A stretch of DNA of 64,000 bases, taken from NCBI GenBank assembly GCA_050480705.1, contig JBJHAX010000007.1, positions 16,119 through 80,118 of the forward strand. Direction: 5' to 3'. Numbering within the stretch: position 1 is the stretch's first letter; each line of letters starts with the position of its first letter. The notes under the pieces were generated by a model, which did not search any database, was not told where the DNA came from, and was given only the letters and a program-made list of their open reading frames with translations. A program made the translations under genes and the position numbers. Positions 7,665-15,503 of the stretch are shown one piece after another. This DNA is from JBJHAX01 sp050480705 (GTDB lineage Bacteria > Actinomycetota > Nitriliruptoria > Nitriliruptorales > Nitriliruptoraceae).

Positions 7665-8695
7665 CCGAAGAAGACCTCCGCGACCTCGTAGATACGCGGC
7701 GGGACGGTCTTGAGTTCGATCGTCGCCTCCGCGAGCGATATGGCGGTCACGAGACCGTTCTGTATCGCCGTCATCGTGCCCCACTGCCCTTCCATGGCGA
7801 GGTCGGTGGCGCGCACACCCATGCGCGTGGCCAGGATCCGATCCGTGGCATTGGGTGTTCCGCCACGTTGGACGTGTCCGAGGATGGTGACACGGGCCTC
7901 GAATCCGGTGCGATCCTCGATCTGCTCGGCGATGCCGTGAGCGAGGCCGCCGAGCCGGGGGCGCCCGAACTCGTCGAGCGGCATCTCGAGGACCTCCATG
8001 GTGCCGTCGCGTGGCGTGGCTCCTTCTGCGACCACCACGATGGAGAAGTCCCTTCCCGTGCCCGCACGATGCTTCAGGTGGCGCGACACCGCTGCGATGT
8101 CGAAGGGCACCTCCGGCACGAGGATCGCGTCGGCGCCACCGGCCATCCCGGCGAAGGTGGCGATCCAACCGGCGTGGCGGCCCATGACCTCCAGCACCTG
8201 CACGCGGTTGTGCGACTCGGCCGTCGAGTGCAGGCGGTCGACGGCCTCGGTCGCGATGTCGACTGCGGTTGAGAACCCGATCGTCGTTTCGGTTCCCGCC
8301 ACGTCGTTGTCGATGGTCTTGGGAATGCCGACGATGGGGATGCCCTCGTCCTCGCAGAGTCGACGTGACGCCGACAGGGTGCCTTCGCCGCCGATGACGA
8401 TCAGTCCGTCGAGCCGGTGGACGTCGAGTGCTTCGCGTATCCGTGCGACCCCGTCGTCCTCGCGGTACGGATCGACACGGGAGGTCCCGAGGATCGTGCC
8501 GCCCCGGTGCAACAGTCCTCGCGTCGATTCGACGGTGAGCTGCTCGACCTCGAGACCGAGCACCCCTTCCCAGCCGCCACGGAACCCGAACGTCATCACG
8601 TTGTGTCCGGCCGCGCGGCGTACGATCGCACGGATGGCAGCGTTGAGGCCGGGGCAGTCGCCCCCACCGGTAAGAATCCCGATGCGTGCCGTCAT
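7661..8695 (-). CDS. pfkA: 6-phosphofructokinase (group III PfkA-like)
   Basis: 344 aa. It phosphorylates fructose 6-phosphate in glycolysis. Signature elements are ILTGGGDCPGLNAAIRA, GGEGT, PKTIDNDV, EVMGRHAGWIA and LGHVQRGGTP. The donor-specificity positions combine Gly in GGEGT (the ATP-type glycine) with Lys in PKTIDND (the PPi-type lysine). This is the group III pattern, which includes ATP-using actinomycete enzymes and PPi-using ones, so the donor cannot be settled from sequence. GGAG lies about 10 nt before the ATG. It is the first gene of the pfkA-ltaE unit and divergent from msrB. Confidence 0.92.
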   Translation of the reverse strand: MTARIGILTGGGDCPGLNAAIRAIVRRAAGHNVMTFGFRGGWEGVLGLEVEQLTVESTRGLLHRGGTILGTSRVDPYREDDGVARIREALDVHRLDGLIVIGGEGTLSASRRLCEDEGIPIVGIPKTIDNDVAGTETTIGFSTAVDIATEAVDRLHSTAESHNRVQVLEVMGRHAGWIATFAGMAGGADAILVPEVPFDIAAVSRHLKHRAGTGRDFSIVVVAEGATPRDGTMEVLEMPLDEFGRPRLGGLAHGIAEQIEDRTGFEARVTILGHVQRGGTPNATDRILATRMGVRATDLAMEGQWGTMTAIQNGLVTAISLAEATIELKTVPPRIYEVAEVFFG

Positions 8696-8730
8696 CGTCG
8701 TTGGCTCCGTACGCGGACTGCGTCGCTGCG

Positions 8731-8737
8731 ATACTAG
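8731..8737. promoter_or_regulatory. Overlapping divergent -10 elements of pfkA and msrB
   Basis: ATACTAG reads TAGTAT on the minus strand (toward pfkA) and TACTAG on the plus strand (toward msrB). Both have TAnnnT-like or near-TAnnnT form and lie 36-60 nt from the respective starts. If both are used the two promoters compete. Inference from position only. Confidence 0.25.
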
Positions 8738-8796
8738 GGGCGGGCGACCGTATCCTCGCCGTGAAGCACCGCATCCGGCGATCGTGGGAGCAACAG

Positions 8797-9192
8797 ATGC
8801 AGCGCAGCGAGCAGGAGTGGCGCGAGCAACTCTCGCCTGAGCAGTACCAGGTGCTGCGGCAGGCAGGCACCGAGCGGCCGTTCACCGGCAAGTACTGGGA
8901 TGTCTTCGACGACGGCGAGTACCGCTGTGCCGGCTGCGGTACCACCCTGTTCGAGTCCGCGACGAAGTTCGATGCGCACTGCGGGTGGCCGAGCTTCTAC
9001 GAGCCGGCCGAATCCGGCGTGATCGAGGAGCGTGACGACGACACGCTCGGCTACCGCCGCACCGAGGTGGTGTGCGCCACGTGTTCGGGGCATCTGGGCC
9101 ACGTCTTCGATGACGCACCCGACCAACCCACCGGTCTGCGCTACTGCATCAACTCGGCCGCCATCGAACTCGAACGGTCCGACGAGGACTGA
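8797..9192 (+). CDS. msrB: Peptide-methionine (R)-S-oxide reductase MsrB
   Basis: 131 aa. It reduces methionine-R-sulfoxide in proteins. It has the two zinc-binding pairs CAGC and CATC, the substrate motif FDAHCGWPSFYEP, GHLGHVF, and the catalytic cysteine in LRYCINSAAIEL. The start at ATG 8797 has GGAG 6 nt upstream and gives the normal family length; the longer open frame from 8686 would add a non-homologous N-terminus that overlaps pfkA. Convergent with plsC, with a small hairpin between. Confidence 0.95.
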   Translation: MQRSEQEWREQLSPEQYQVLRQAGTERPFTGKYWDVFDDGEYRCAGCGTTLFESATKFDAHCGWPSFYEPAESGVIEERDDDTLGYRRTEVVCATCSGHLGHVFDDAPDQPTGLRYCINSAAIELERSDED

Positions 9193-9246
9193 CGCCTCGC
9201 ACCCGCGACCCCCTCCTGCGGCCCGCCCATACCCGTGCCGCCCCCG

Positions 9247-9268
9247 ACGGCGCTGTCCAGCGCGCCGT
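9247..9268. terminator. Candidate bidirectional terminator between msrB and plsC
   Basis: ACGGCGC and GCGCCGT form a 7-bp stem around an 8-nt loop in the 87-bp convergent gap. No clear T tract. Weak but well placed. Confidence 0.35.
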
Positions 9269-9279
9269 GTCGCGTGCAG

Positions 9280-10131
9280 TCAGGACGCCCGACGGCGGCG
9301 GGAACGTCCCCGCGTCGGCGTGCGGGGCGCGTCGGCCACATCCGCCCCGCTGGCCTGCGCGTCACCGGTCGCTGCGCCGGGCATGTCGACACGGCCCGAC
9401 TTGACGTTCGCCGCGTACTCGTCGACGTATTCCTGGCCCGACAACCGCATGATCTCGTACATCAACTCGTCGGTCGCCGAACGCAACGCAAACGGATCCG
9501 TGCGGCGCTCGTGGTAACGCGACAGGTCGAGTGGACGCCCATAGCGCACCCGCACGTCGTGGCGCCGTGCGAGCAGCTTGCCCGACGGCATCGCACCATC
9601 CGTGCCCACGACCGCACACGGAACGATCGGAACGTCGGCTTCCAACGCCATACGTACCGGCCCCGTCTTGCCCCGGTACAGCCGCCCGTCGGGGCTGCGG
9701 GTTCCTTCGGGGTAGATGCCGAGCAGAGCGCCGCCGCGAAGGATGTCCACGCCGGCGCGAAGGCTTGCTTCGCCTTTCTCGCCGCCGTCACGGTCGACGG
9801 GCACGACGCCGGTGCCGCGTACGAACCAGCGGGTGCGCCACGAATCCCAGTAGTCGGCCTTGCCGAGGAAGTAGACCGGGCGAGGCACGTTGATCGGCAG
9901 CACGACGGAGTCGAGGAAGGAGAGATGGTTCGAAGCGAGGATCGCTGCGCCGTCGCGAGGCACGTTGCCGAGCCCGTCGACAGCCACGCGGAAATAGCGG
10001 TTGACGATCGGGGGAAGCGCGCGACGAAGCATCCTGTACAGCCGCGGGGCGTCCCCCATCGCTGACACGGAAGGCTCCTCGATCGCGAGCAGACGCATGA
10101 ACTGCGCGCCGTCGTACGGGGCGTCGTCCAC
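9280..10131 (-). CDS. plsC: 1-acyl-sn-glycerol-3-phosphate acyltransferase (PlsC family)
   Basis: 283 aa. A membrane-associated acyltransferase that makes phosphatidic acid or acylates a related lipid. Catalytic block I is NHLSFLD (HxxxxD), block III is YPEGTRS, and the last block is IVPCAVVGTDGAMP. The GTG at 10131 is used; ATGs at 10098 and 10059 are alternatives that leave the catalytic domain whole. The last 40 residues are a low-complexity Arg/Ala-rich tail, likely disordered. It diverges from the small membrane protein at 10218. Confidence 0.88.
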   Translation of the reverse strand: MDDAPYDGAQFMRLLAIEEPSVSAMGDAPRLYRMLRRALPPIVNRYFRVAVDGLGNVPRDGAAILASNHLSFLDSVVLPINVPRPVYFLGKADYWDSWRTRWFVRGTGVVPVDRDGGEKGEASLRAGVDILRGGALLGIYPEGTRSPDGRLYRGKTGPVRMALEADVPIVPCAVVGTDGAMPSGKLLARRHDVRVRYGRPLDLSRYHERRTDPFALRSATDELMYEIMRLSGQEYVDEYAANVKSGRVDMPGAATGDAQASGADVADAPRTPTRGRSRRRRAS

Positions 10132-10217
10132 CGAACAGCCCCGATGCGCACCGATAGCCTACGAAGGTGACGTGCGGCCGTCGACCGGCCGAAGGTCCCG
10201 CGGCGTCTGGAGGCAAC

Positions 10218-10652
10218 GTGGCCGAAGACCTGGGCAGCTGGCCACCGGAGCAGGCCACGGTGCTGCTCGAGGTGCTGACCAATGCCGGGCTCTCGCCTCG
10301 GGCTCGTCGCACACGCCAGGGCGTCGTCGTCACTGTCGACGACGCGGAGGCCGACAAGGCGCACCGCACGCTGGTGGAGAACATGGACGCCATCGCACGT
10401 GCGGCGCGGCGCCAGTCGGGCACAGGCCAGGCACGACGACGGCCCACGCAGAACGCTCCCTCGGGTGAGCCGTCACAACGGCCACTCGCGACCCAGCGAC
10501 TGAGCGCACTGGCCCGACCGGTGGGCATCCTGTTGATCGGTCTGATGCTCGCAGCGATCATCCCCCCGTTGCGCCTGCCGATCGTCATCTTCACCGTCGC
10601 AGCAATCGTCTACGTGCTCGGGCGGCAACCTCCCGCAGGGCCGGATCGCTGA
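10218..10652 (+). CDS. Small protein with two C-terminal membrane helices
   Basis: 144 aa. The GTG at 10218 has GGAGG 4 nt upstream and gives VAEDLGSWPPEQATVLLEVLTNAG; the GTG at 10167 has no such site. Residues 1-65 form a small alpha/beta domain (LLEVLTNAGLSPRARRTRQGVVVTVDDAEADKAHRTLVENM). An Arg/Gln-rich linker follows, then a hairpin of two transmembrane helices (PVGILLIGLMLAAIIPP and LPIVIFTVAAIVYVLG). Conserved-hypothetical style; no function can be assigned. Confidence 0.65.
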   Translation: MAEDLGSWPPEQATVLLEVLTNAGLSPRARRTRQGVVVTVDDAEADKAHRTLVENMDAIARAARRQSGTGQARRRPTQNAPSGEPSQRPLATQRLSALARPVGILLIGLMLAAIIPPLRLPIVIFTVAAIVYVLGRQPPAGPDR

Positions 10653-10667
10653 CGCGTCGCGACGGAT

Positions 10668-12836
10668 TCAGCGTTCCCCGAGCGCGCTGCGCAGGAAATC
10701 GACCTGCAGCGTCAGCAGCTGTTCGGCCACATCCTCCTGCGCGGCCAGGTGCGTCACGCCCGGCAGTGGCAGGAGCTGGTGCTGCCACCCTGCCGCGAGC
10801 AGCGCTTCCGACAGTCGCAGACTGTGCGCGGCGACGACGTTGTCGTCGGCCAGCCCGTGCACGATCATGATCCGGGGGCGCTCGGACGCACGGACCTTGC
10901 CGGGGCGGACCAGCGCGCCGTGCTCGTCGACGACACTGGCGCGCTGGTAGGTGTCGGGGTCCTGGAGGGGATCGCCGAGGTAGCGCTCGGTGTAGTGGGT
11001 GTCGTACAGCCGCCAGTCGACGACGGGGGCGCCGACGACGGCGGCGCGAACCGCCCGGGGCGCACGGATCGCCGCGAGTGCGGCCAGATAGCCGCCGAAG
11101 GACCAACCACGGATTCCGACACGATCGAGGTCGAGGCGCGGATCGAGGCGCGCCGCGGCACGTAGGCCGTTCACCTGGTCCGCAAGGACCGTCTCGGCGA
11201 GTTCGCCGTGGATCGCCCGTTCCCAGACCGGCCCGCGACCTGGGGTGCCCCGACCGTCGATCACGAGTACAGCGAAGCCCTGGTCGGCCAGCCACTGGCT
11301 CGTCGCCATCGCGGCCGCGCTCGCCAGCACGCGTTGCGCGTGGGGCCCACCGTACGGGTCGAGCAGCACGGGCAGCGACGCCGTCGAGTCGGCACCTTCG
11401 GGCAGAAGCAGCGCGGCTCGTAGCCGCCGCGTGCCGAGCGTCAACCAGCTCGGACGCGGCGTCACTTCGGGCTGTTCGCACACCACCGCAACGCGTCGTC
11501 GCTCGTGCTCGTCTGCGTACGGTTCGACGGTGACCTCCGGTCGGTGGGCCTCGAGCGGCCAACGGACGATGACCGTCGCGTCACCGGCGTTGAAGGCCGT
11601 GTGGACCCCGTCGTCGGACGAGATCCTCCTGACCGTCCCCGTCGGCGTCCAGCGCCACACCGAGGTCCGTGTCGGATCGCGATGCGACGCGACGAACACG
11701 ACCCCGTCGTCGCCCGCGCCGACCACCCGCCTGACCTGCACCCCGGGCGGGGTGACCGGTGCACCGTCCACCATCAACGCGCGGCTGCCGCCACCTCCGT
11801 GATCGTCGAGGTCTTCCACGGTGACGAGCTGCGGTCCGCTCCACGTGGGGCTGCCATCGACGAGCTCGATCGGCGACGCGTGCTCGAGTTCACGGATCGT
11901 GGTGACCCCGCCGTTGTTGTGGTCGACGGCGAGGAGCCGCACGCCGCGTTGATCGCGCGTCTGGACCTGGACGGTCAGGCGGCAGCGGCCATCCGGATCA
12001 CGGTCCCAGGCGATGCGGTTGAGATAGGGATAGCGGTCGCGATCCCATCGGACCTCCACACGACGGGCACCGTCGGCGTCGACGACGGCGAGGCGCACGT
12101 CAGCATTGTTCGACCCGGCGGCCGGGTAGGCATGGCGGGTCGGTGGGAGCCACGGACGCGAAGGATCTCCGATCCACCATTCGGAGACCGCAGCTTCGTC
12201 GACGCGTGCGACGGCGAGCCGAGCCGAGTCCGGCGCCCACCAGTATCCGCGGGCACGACCCATCTCTTCGGCGGCGATGAACTCCGCCACTCCCCACTGA
12301 ACGTCGCGTTCGCCGGCGATCGTGCGGCTCACCCCTGGCTGGGTCCAGCCCGAGGGGAGCTCGAGAACGTGGAGCGCACCCCCGCTGACGTAGGCGACCC
12401 GCGAACCGTCGGGTGATGGCCGCGCATCGTGCACCGCCCCGGGCGTCGGGTGCGCCACGACGCAGGCGTCGTCGACGGAGTAGGTGTACAGACGGCCGCC
12501 ACAGGTGAAGGCGATGCGTCGTCCCGAGGTTTCGGTCGCGTACGCGGTGATGCCGTCTGCGAGTTCGCGGGTGCGTTCGCGATGCGCTCGCTCCTCGGCC
12601 GACATCTCTCCGGCGACTTCGCCCAATGCACGGGGGTCGACCAGAAGGCACTCAGCGCCATCGCCGTCGAGCTCGACGTCCCACAGGCATGTCACCGGGT
12701 CGCGGCCGTTGCGCGTGCGCAGGAAACGCAGACGCCGGTCGTCGCCCAGTGTGAACGCCCTGGGCAGTCCCAGCGTGAACCGTCGGGTCGTCGCCTGGTG
12801 GCGCGCGAATCCTTCGCGCACCCCCGATGCCGTCAT
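10668..12836 (-). CDS. Dipeptidyl-peptidase IV family serine peptidase (S9B)
   Basis: 722 aa. The N-terminal beta-propeller (about 30-470) carries the DPP IV hallmark AAEEMGRARGYWWAPDS, whose Glu pair binds the substrate N-terminus. The C-terminal alpha/beta hydrolase has nucleophile GWSFGG, acid HGLADDNV and histidine LPGVTHLA, so the Ser-Asp-His triad is intact. Expected activity is removal of X-Pro or X-Ala dipeptides. No signal peptide is visible, so it is probably cytoplasmic peptide catabolism. It is the last gene of a coupled minus-strand run: its ATG overlaps the stop of the EEP gene by 4 bp. Confidence 0.93.
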   Translation of the reverse strand: MTASGVREGFARHQATTRRFTLGLPRAFTLGDDRRLRFLRTRNGRDPVTCLWDVELDGDGAECLLVDPRALGEVAGEMSAEERAHRERTRELADGITAYATETSGRRIAFTCGGRLYTYSVDDACVVAHPTPGAVHDARPSPDGSRVAYVSGGALHVLELPSGWTQPGVSRTIAGERDVQWGVAEFIAAEEMGRARGYWWAPDSARLAVARVDEAAVSEWWIGDPSRPWLPPTRHAYPAAGSNNADVRLAVVDADGARRVEVRWDRDRYPYLNRIAWDRDPDGRCRLTVQVQTRDQRGVRLLAVDHNNGGVTTIRELEHASPIELVDGSPTWSGPQLVTVEDLDDHGGGGSRALMVDGAPVTPPGVQVRRVVGAGDDGVVFVASHRDPTRTSVWRWTPTGTVRRISSDDGVHTAFNAGDATVIVRWPLEAHRPEVTVEPYADEHERRRVAVVCEQPEVTPRPSWLTLGTRRLRAALLLPEGADSTASLPVLLDPYGGPHAQRVLASAAAMATSQWLADQGFAVLVIDGRGTPGRGPVWERAIHGELAETVLADQVNGLRAAARLDPRLDLDRVGIRGWSFGGYLAALAAIRAPRAVRAAVVGAPVVDWRLYDTHYTERYLGDPLQDPDTYQRASVVDEHGALVRPGKVRASERPRIMIVHGLADDNVVAAHSLRLSEALLAAGWQHQLLPLPGVTHLAAQEDVAEQLLTLQVDFLRSALGER

Positions 12837-13513
12837 GTCTCGGACTCGCCGGCCGTCGGCGCGTCGATCTCAGCGATGACCGGACGGTGGTGAGCGGCGG
12901 CTTCGACGTCGGCTCCGGTCGCGACCGTGCATTCGCGCACCGTCAACGTCCGGTCGACGTAGATGTAGTCGCGGCGCGACACCGGATCGCGGGACGGGTA
13001 GGTGTCGCCGTGCCCTGTTCCGGCAACCGCGAATGCGTCCTGGTACTGCTGGCCGAGCACGCTCGCCACCGGCCCGGTACTCGGTTCCTGCAACCCCGCG
13101 CACACGATCTTGGGCCGGTCGACCGATCCGAGCAGCCCCTGCAGCGCGTGAAGGTTCGCTTCGCGCGTGTCCGGCCGGCGCCCGAACGCCACAGCCGTCA
13201 CCGACAACGTCGTACCGCCGACACCGACGATCACGTGCAGCGCGTCACGGTCACGAACACCGCGGCTGGTGATCAGCGGCACGGTGTCGCTGGATCGCAC
13301 GAGGGCCTGCTCCGACACGAGCACCGCGTTGCCTGGGCGACGCCGCCCCACACGTGCACCGACGAGCAGGCCGCTCGAGCGCGCGACGGCACGCAGTATC
13401 CGCGACGAGGCGACGCCGAGCAGGCAGGCCACGTCAGCCCTTGCAGCGGCGAGCACGCGGCCGGCGGCCGCGCCGTCCACAGCCGCCGTGAGGTCGTAGG
13501 CGACCAGTCGCAT
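12833..13513 (-). CDS. Endonuclease/exonuclease/phosphatase (EEP)-fold protein with altered active site
   Basis: 226 aa from the ATG at 13513, which overlaps the ROK gene stop by 1 nt (TGATG); the upstream open frame is a shadow inside the ROK gene. The EEP fold is recognisable: MRLVAYDLTAAV start, PGNAVLVSE, VTAVAFGRRPDTREANLHAL, SRRDYIYVDRTL and AAHHRPVIAEID. Several catalytic positions are missing. The usual LQE is LLGVASS, and the GDFN metal-binding motif is CAGLQEPS. The final DH is HH. It may bind rather than hydrolyse a substrate. Stop overlaps the next gene by 4 bp (ATGA). Confidence 0.65.
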   Translation of the reverse strand: MRLVAYDLTAAVDGAAAGRVLAAARADVACLLGVASSRILRAVARSSGLLVGARVGRRRPGNAVLVSEQALVRSSDTVPLITSRGVRDRDALHVIVGVGGTTLSVTAVAFGRRPDTREANLHALQGLLGSVDRPKIVCAGLQEPSTGPVASVLGQQYQDAFAVAGTGHGDTYPSRDPVSRRDYIYVDRTLTVRECTVATGADVEAAAHHRPVIAEIDAPTAGESET

Positions 13514-14454
13514 CAGCCTGCCGTCTCCTTGTCGAGATGGTGTGCGGCGAGCAGTGCCGCACCAACCGTGCCTGCGTCGTCGCCGAGCTCTGCGAGCCGC
13601 ACGTCGGGCAGCGTACGGAACGCTGCACCGAACACCCGACGGCGCAGTTGCTCCCCGAGCATCGGGACGATCACGGGCGCGAGCGACGAGGCGGCACCGC
13701 CACCGAGCAGGATGCGCGCCGGGTCGAGAATCGTCGTGAGCATCGCCAGGACGCTGCCCATGTGACGTGCAGCGGCTTCGACGACCTCGCACGCGAGCAG
13801 GTCGCCGGCCAATGCTGCCTGCGCGATCCGACTCGCCGTGAGCGCCCCACCTCTGACCAGTTCACTGCGGGCGCCTTCGGCAATGTGTTCGTCGGCGATC
13901 GCGACCATGGCAGTCGCAGAGGCGTACGCCTCGAGGCAGCCGGTGAGTCCGCAGGCGCATTCGCGGGAACCCTCACCGGTGGCGACATGGCCGATCTCGG
14001 TCGCCAAGCCATGGTGGCCGAGCAGCAGCCGTCCTCCGACGACGACCCCTCCGCCGATGCCCGTGCCGATCGTGAGGAGCACCACGTCGTCGACGTCGCG
14101 CGCCGCACCGACGCGGAACTCGCCGTATGCCGCAGCGGCCGCATCGTTGACGACCTCGACCGGCCTGCCGGTCCGTTCCCGCAACGCCCCGGCCAGGGCG
14201 ACGTCGCGCACACCGATGTTGGGTCCGTAACGCACGGTCCCGTCTGGATCGACCAGCGCCGCGATCCCGATGCCGATCGGCACCTGTTCCGCGATCCCGG
14301 CGGCATCCACGACCGCGTCGACGAGCGCCTTCGGGTCATCAGCCGGGGTCGGAGCACGACGTCGCTCGACGATCCGACCGTCAGTCGTCACCGCGCCCGC
14401 ACGAAGGTTCGTCCCACCTATGTCGATACCGACAGCGACGACGTCGCCGGTCAC
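13513..14454 (-). CDS. ROK-family sugar kinase (glucokinase-like)
   Basis: 313 aa. It has the ATP-binding DIGGTNLRAG, the catalytic-Asp region VNDAAAAAYGEF, GTGIGGGVVVGG, EIGHV, the ROK zinc motif CACGLTGCLEAYAS and LLGGGAA. All ROK signatures are intact, so glucose phosphorylation is the most likely role; N-acyl sugar specificity is possible. The GTG at 14454 overlaps the upstream gene's TGA by 4 bp (GTGA). No helix-turn-helix region, so it is an enzyme rather than a ROK repressor. Confidence 0.9.
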   Translation of the reverse strand: MTGDVVAVGIDIGGTNLRAGAVTTDGRIVERRRAPTPADDPKALVDAVVDAAGIAEQVPIGIGIAALVDPDGTVRYGPNIGVRDVALAGALRERTGRPVEVVNDAAAAAYGEFRVGAARDVDDVVLLTIGTGIGGGVVVGGRLLLGHHGLATEIGHVATGEGSRECACGLTGCLEAYASATAMVAIADEHIAEGARSELVRGGALTASRIAQAALAGDLLACEVVEAAARHMGSVLAMLTTILDPARILLGGGAASSLAPVIVPMLGEQLRRRVFGAAFRTLPDVRLAELGDDAGTVGAALLAAHHLDKETAG

Positions 14455-15236
14455 GACGGCACCACCTCCAGGCCCACGCGCGCCGCAGCCACGGCGAGTC
14501 CGAGTGTGACTGCGACGACAAGCCACAGCAGGCCGCGGTTCCCGATCGGTTCGTCACCACGGCCACCGCGAGCAACGATGTCGACGAGCGTGAGACCCCA
14601 GAGCAGCCCCGCACCGGCGAGCAGCGTGACTGCGGGTGCACGCGCCGCATCGCCACCGCTGAGCAGCCACACGATCCCACCTACCGCCCAGAGCACGAAA
14701 ATGGCGATGCGAGCGAGGCCTGCCCCGGCACGACGCGTGACGACGTGGCCGAGACCAGGCAGCACCACCGTCGCGAGCACCGCACCCGGGCCGACGGGCA
14801 CGTCGGGTGCAGCGGATCCTTCGGACCCGAAACCGTGTCGCGGCGCGCCGCAGCGTACGCATGCGGGGTCGATCAGTGCGCTCCAGCCGTGACACACGCG
14901 GCAGCGCCATTCGACCTCGCCGTCGCGTGTCCGGATGTCGCGGGCAGCGTCGGGATCGGGCCCGGTCCCAGCGTGTTCGACCGGTCCGGTGCTGTGAGGC
15001 GGTTGGTGGGGCGCGCCTGTCGATGCCGGCAGCGGTGCTGACCGATCGCGACCTTGCTGCGTGTGTGCGGCCTCGGGCGCCTGCTGGATCCCAGCGTGCG
15101 GATGGGCAGCCGTGTCCGCGTCGCCCGTTGCCTGCATGGACGTGCCAGCGTCGCTCCGGTCGCCCAACGCCACGTAGCACTGGGTGCACCACTCGGCACG
15201 TTCGGCGTTCCACGCGCCGCATGCAGCGCATCTCAT
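14451..15236 (-). CDS. Membrane protein with two zinc ribbons
   Basis: 261 aa. Zinc ribbon 1 is at the N-terminus (CAACGAWNAERAEWCTQC) and ribbon 2 at about 110-135 (CRVCHGWSALIDPACVRC). A His/Gln/Pro-rich linker of about 70 residues joins them. Three or four membrane helices follow (VLATVVLPGLGHVV, LARIAIFVLWAVGGIVWLLSG, APAVTLLAGAGLLWGLTLVDIVA, LLWLVVAVTLGLAVAAARVG). It heads the coupled operon with the ROK kinase, EEP protein and peptidase. Function unknown. Confidence 0.7.
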   Translation of the reverse strand: MRCAACGAWNAERAEWCTQCYVALGDRSDAGTSMQATGDADTAAHPHAGIQQAPEAAHTQQGRDRSAPLPASTGAPHQPPHSTGPVEHAGTGPDPDAARDIRTRDGEVEWRCRVCHGWSALIDPACVRCGAPRHGFGSEGSAAPDVPVGPGAVLATVVLPGLGHVVTRRAGAGLARIAIFVLWAVGGIVWLLSGGDAARAPAVTLLAGAGLLWGLTLVDIVARGGRGDEPIGNRGLLWLVVAVTLGLAVAAARVGLEVVPS

Positions 15237-15355
15237 GCAGACACCTTGCGCCTGATCGGACTCGCGCAGCCCGTGCCGCGGTCACACGGTTCACAACAGG
15301 GGCGCACGCGCAGATCGCAATCGCCACCGACGCGTTCTCCACAAGCATGCGTCGC

Positions 15356-15382
15356 CCAGCGGGCGGGCGTCCTGCCCGCTGG
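15356..15382. other. Stable hairpin in the 267-bp divergent gap
   Basis: CCAGCGGGC and GCCCGCTGG form a 9-bp stem around a 9-nt loop, with flanking TGCG/CGCA that could extend it. It lies 121 bp upstream of the start used for the EEP membrane protein and 120 bp upstream of the minus-strand zinc-ribbon gene. It could be a 5' UTR structure or an operator. Nothing else is recognisable in the gap at 15237-15503. Confidence 0.35.
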
Positions 15383-15503
15383 CACGCATGGTAGGAGAAC
15401 TGCCACGGCGCGCCGCGCTCGCGGGTCCGTCGCAGATCCTGGCCGCCACCGGTGGCGTGGGCCCTTCCTACTACCCTTCGCGCTCCGACGAGCGGAGCAG
15501 GCT

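Noticed and set aside
6582..8945. A single 787-aa minus-strand protein
   Set aside because: The N-terminal 427 residues are an out-of-frame Arg-rich reading of pfkA; threonine aldolase starts at 7664 and PfkA occupies the other frame.
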